The notes under the pieces are model-generated. The model saw only the letters and a list, made by a program, of their open reading frames with translations. It did not search any database and was not told where the DNA came from. From Pseudomonadota bacterium (GTDB lineage Bacteria; Pseudomonadota; Gammaproteobacteria; Burkholderiales; Burkholderiaceae_C), in NCBI GenBank assembly GCA_023435325.1, contig JAEYRT010000249.1:1-8804 (forward strand): a stretch of 8,804 bases of DNA, in the 5' to 3' direction. Each line of letters begins with the position of its first letter. Positions within the stretch are counted from its first letter, which is position 1. A program made the position numbers and the translations under genes. This document shows positions 7,071 to 8,804 of the stretch, in pieces.

Positions 7071-7611
7071 GCTTGAACTCCTTGCAATCCTTCCCAGGCC
7101 TGACGCAGCGCATGCTGCGAAACCGGTGGCAATACACCAAGGCGCACACAACCGGGCAAACCAAAGCTGCAGCAATCGCGCAGCTTGATACCCTGCGCAC
7201 GCAGTTGCTCCAGCGCCTGCTGCATGGCTGCGCCCTGCCAGGCGGCAGGCCAGCGTGCCACCAGATAGTTGGCGGCAGCGCCAGGCAGCACTTCCCAGCC
7301 CATCGCCTCGCACAGCGCCAAGAGCTGCGTCTTCCATGCCCGCAAGGTCTGCAAACTGCCTGCCAGCCACTGCTGCACGGCAGGCGTGCACCAGGCCTGC
7401 AGCATGACCACGCCATGTGCCCCCACCACCCACGAAGGCGCCATGGCGCGCAACTGCGTGAGCGCCTGCAATGGCACATCCGCAGGCGCAATGGCATAGG
7501 CGCCACGCACGCCTGTCATGCCCAGCGCCTTGTTGGGCGTCCAGACCTGCCAGACCGCTGCCAGCTGCGCAGCAGACACTGGCACCCCACTCAGGCGCAG
7601 CGGTGCGTAGG
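7067..7611 (-). pseudogene. cobC: Truncated threonine-phosphate decarboxylase-like PLP enzyme (CobC/CobD type), 5' part missing
   Basis: Only about 180 C-terminal codons remain of a fold-type I aminotransferase-like enzyme. They include WTPNKALGMTGVRGAYAIAP; its Lys (codon 7529-7531) sits where this family binds pyridoxal phosphate, in the T-x-x-K-x-x-G-x-x-G-x-R pattern. Beside cobQ, with a 4-base stop/start overlap, the best reading is the CobC (Pseudomonas) / CobD (Salmonella) enzyme that decarboxylates threonine phosphate to aminopropanol phosphate for the nucleotide loop. Family members are about 330-360 residues, so the N-terminal half is gone. The frame runs from the insertion-sequence end at 7612 and meets a stop codon a few codons inside the element. 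A GTG at 7585 could start a short product, but without the amino half it should be inactive. A histidinol-phosphate aminotransferase-like paralogue is the alternative; context argues against it. Confidence 0.82.
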
Positions 7612-7630
7612 TGTCGGGTCCCGGATGATT
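7612..7630 (+). repeat. Left terminal inverted repeat of the IS481-family element
   Basis: TGTCGGGTCCCGGATGATT is the exact reverse complement of 8664-8682. The match ends at 7630. The next bases, GGCTAC, differ from ACGCAC at the other end. Confidence 0.93.
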
Positions 7631-7721
7631 GGCTACTTAAAAACAAGCGTCCGTTGCTGCATAGCCGAGAGGTGCTGCAAGCAGTTCTGGCAACATGGCA
7701 AGCTTGTGCCAAGGAGTTGCC

Positions 7722-8687
7722 ATGCTGATTGCTCTTCATAAGAACGCCACGATCACACCAGCCACCCGCTTGGCATTGCAGCAAGCTAGCGGTACAGATC
7801 GAGAGTTGGCCCAGCAATACGGCATTGGCATAGGGACCGTGCGCAAGTGGCGGGGCAGAACCACGGTGCATGACGCCAGCCACACGGCCCACCGCCTGCA
7901 AACGACACTCAATGCAGGGCAAGAAGAACTGGTTATTTATCTGCGCAGCCAGTTGCTGCTGCCACTGGATGACTTGTTGGCGGTGGTGCGAGAGTTCATT
8001 GAGCCTGCCATGAGCCGTTCTGCGCTGGACCGTCTGCTGCGCAGGCGGGGACACTCCAGGTTGCCCGTACAGCCTAAGCCTGAAGGCGAGCACAAACCCT
8101 TCAAGGCGTATGAGCCTGGCTATGTGCATGTGGATGTGAAGTACCTGCCCCAGATGCAAGATGAGGACAAGCGCCGCTATGTCTTTGTTGCCATCGATCG
8201 AGCCACACGCTGGGTGTTCATTGATATCAAGCAGCACAAGACGGCAGCATCTGCCAAAGCCTTCTTGACCGCCGTACGCAAAGCTGCAGCGTTCAAGATC
8301 CACACCATCCTCACCGACAACGGCAAAGAGTTCACAGACCGATTGTTTGGAAGCCGCACTCGTGTGCCTACAGGCGAGCACGAATTCGACCAGCTATGCA
8401 AAGCTCTGGGGATAGAGCATCGGCTGACCAAACCCAAGACGCCGCAGACCAACGGCATGGTCGAGCGCTTCAATGGACGCCTGAGCCAGGTACTGCGCTC
8501 GCATCACTTCAACAGCGCAGAGGATTTGGAGAAGACACTGCACAGGTTTGTCTGGCTGTACAACTACCACTTGCCACAAAAGGCACTGGGGCACGAAGCC
8601 CCAGTCCAAGTACTCAAAAAATGGAAGATGAAAGCGCCTGATTTATTCGTCAAGAGCGTGCGTAATCATCCGGGACCCGACAGATAA
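7722..8687 (+). CDS. IS481-family transposase (DDE, integrase-core)
   Basis: This enzyme cuts and joins the ends of its element. The 321-residue protein has an N-terminal helix-turn-helix region (ASGTDRELAQQYGIGIGTVRKWRGR at 22-46) and an integrase-core catalytic domain. The acidic triad is Asp138 in HVDVKYLP, Asp199 in LTDNGKEF and Glu248 in NGMVERFNGR. AIDRATRWVF (157-166), TKPKTPQTNG (236-245) and YNYHLPQKALG (280-290) are further family marks. No frameshift or internal stop is present, so it may be active. I chose the ATG at 7722 because AAGGAG lies five bases upstream; an ATG at 7695 lacks such a site. The last sense codon and the TAA (8682-8687) use bases outside the right repeat, so the end of the protein depends on the flanking DNA. 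Confidence 0.92.
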   Translation: MLIALHKNATITPATRLALQQASGTDRELAQQYGIGIGTVRKWRGRTTVHDASHTAHRLQTTLNAGQEELVIYLRSQLLLPLDDLLAVVREFIEPAMSRSALDRLLRRRGHSRLPVQPKPEGEHKPFKAYEPGYVHVDVKYLPQMQDEDKRRYVFVAIDRATRWVFIDIKQHKTAASAKAFLTAVRKAAAFKIHTILTDNGKEFTDRLFGSRTRVPTGEHEFDQLCKALGIEHRLTKPKTPQTNGMVERFNGRLSQVLRSHHFNSAEDLEKTLHRFVWLYNYHLPQKALGHEAPVQVLKKWKMKAPDLFVKSVRNHPGPDR

Positions 8688-8804
8688 GGTTTTGTTTCTC
8701 TCCTTCTTCATGGGCGGTTGTCGGATTGCACTGCTGGGCTTGAAGCGGTAGCTGTCGTTGCCTGTTTCCAGAATATGGCAGTGGTGGGTCAGGCGGTCCA
8801 GCAG
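8643..8804 (-). pseudogene. istB: IS21-family IstB helper ATPase, C-terminal end, fused into the IS481 element
   Basis: The minus strand from the window edge reads LLDRLTHHCHILETGNDSYRF, the hallmark C-terminal block of IstB, the AAA+ ATPase that helps the IstA transposase of IS21-type elements. About 40 codons are visible before the IS481 end at 8682. The frame then continues through the IS481 repeat (LSVGSRMIT) and stops at 8643-8645 inside that element, so the last 13 codons are foreign. The natural stop and the IS21 right end are therefore missing at this junction. The rest of istB and istA should lie beyond the window. The family is clear from the motif. How many native residues are lost cannot be told, and the tail is variable in the family, so the ATPase could still work. 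Confidence 0.8.
8664..8682 (-). repeat. Right terminal inverted repeat of the IS481-family element
   Basis: AATCATCCGGGACCCGACA is the exact reverse complement of 7612-7630. It lies within the 3' end of the transposase reading frame and encodes the NHPGPD end of the protein. Confidence 0.93.

Larger units (their letters stand above)
7612..8682 (+). mobile_element. Complete IS481-family insertion sequence, 1071 bp
   Basis: The element is bounded by perfect 19-bp terminal inverted repeats starting TGT and ending ACA, and holds one DDE transposase gene on the plus strand. Size, TG...CA ends and protein type fit the IS481 family. It replaces the 5' half of the cobC-like gene on its left. On its right it abuts an IS21-family istB. 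The bases next to the two ends (left ...GCGTAGG, right GATAAGG...) do not form a target duplication, so at least one flank has been rearranged since insertion. The transposase reads through the right repeat and takes its stop codon from the flank. Confidence 0.9.

Noticed and set aside
5589..8381. A single minus-strand open frame of 930 codons covering cobQ and continuing antisense to the transposase
   Set aside because: Only the last 493 codons have CobQ character. The upstream part lies out of frame with the cobC-like remnant and antisense to the transposase, and is a by-product of high GC.
7605..8689. Target site duplication around the IS481-family element
   Set aside because: The left flank GCGTAGG and right flank GATAAGG share only scattered bases; no direct repeat of 4 or more bases touches both ends.

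Overview
The window looks like chromosomal DNA of a betaproteobacterium of the Comamonadaceae type (Comamonas, Delftia or Acidovorax relatives). The signs are high GC, a Bug/TctC-type binding protein with its own tctBA genes, a CobT/CobQ/CobC set of cobalamin genes, and an IS481-family element of a kind common in that group. This placement is inferred from gene content and protein style; no search was run.

Left part (1-1731, minus strand): a tripartite tricarboxylate transporter operon in the order tctC-tctB-tctA. tctA is cut by the window edge. A strong hairpin followed by a T run lies between tctC and tctB, and would let the binding protein be made in excess over the membrane subunits. A gene-poor divergent stretch of about 500 bp (1732-2233) separates tctC from ndh. 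ndh lies on the plus strand and encodes a type II (non-proton-pumping) NADH:quinone oxidoreductase.

Middle part (3599-7611, minus strand): cobalamin nucleotide-loop and late corrin genes. Transcription runs from a truncated cobC/cobD-like threonine-phosphate decarboxylase, through cobQ (cobyric acid synthase, overlapping the previous gene by 4 bases), past a gene for an unrecognised secreted Pro/Gln-rich protein with its own strong terminator, to cobT. cobT is convergent with ndh. A terminator-like hairpin sits just upstream of cobT. No cobalamin riboswitch was recognised.

Right part (7612-8804): a complete IS481-family insertion sequence of 1071 bp with perfect 19-bp terminal inverted repeats. 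It has removed the 5' half of the cobC-like gene. Its other end abuts the 3' end of an IS21-family istB gene (minus strand) that runs off the window. The two flanks do not share a target duplication, so this junction looks like a deletion or rearrangement rather than a simple insertion. The outcome is a probable break in the cobalamin cluster: cobQ and cobT are intact, the gene before cobQ is not.

I saw no tRNA, rRNA or CRISPR array, and I did not find a clearly novel system. The points most worth checking are the IS-made boundary of the cobalamin cluster, the two intercistronic or leader hairpins, and the secreted protein gene between cobQ and cobT.
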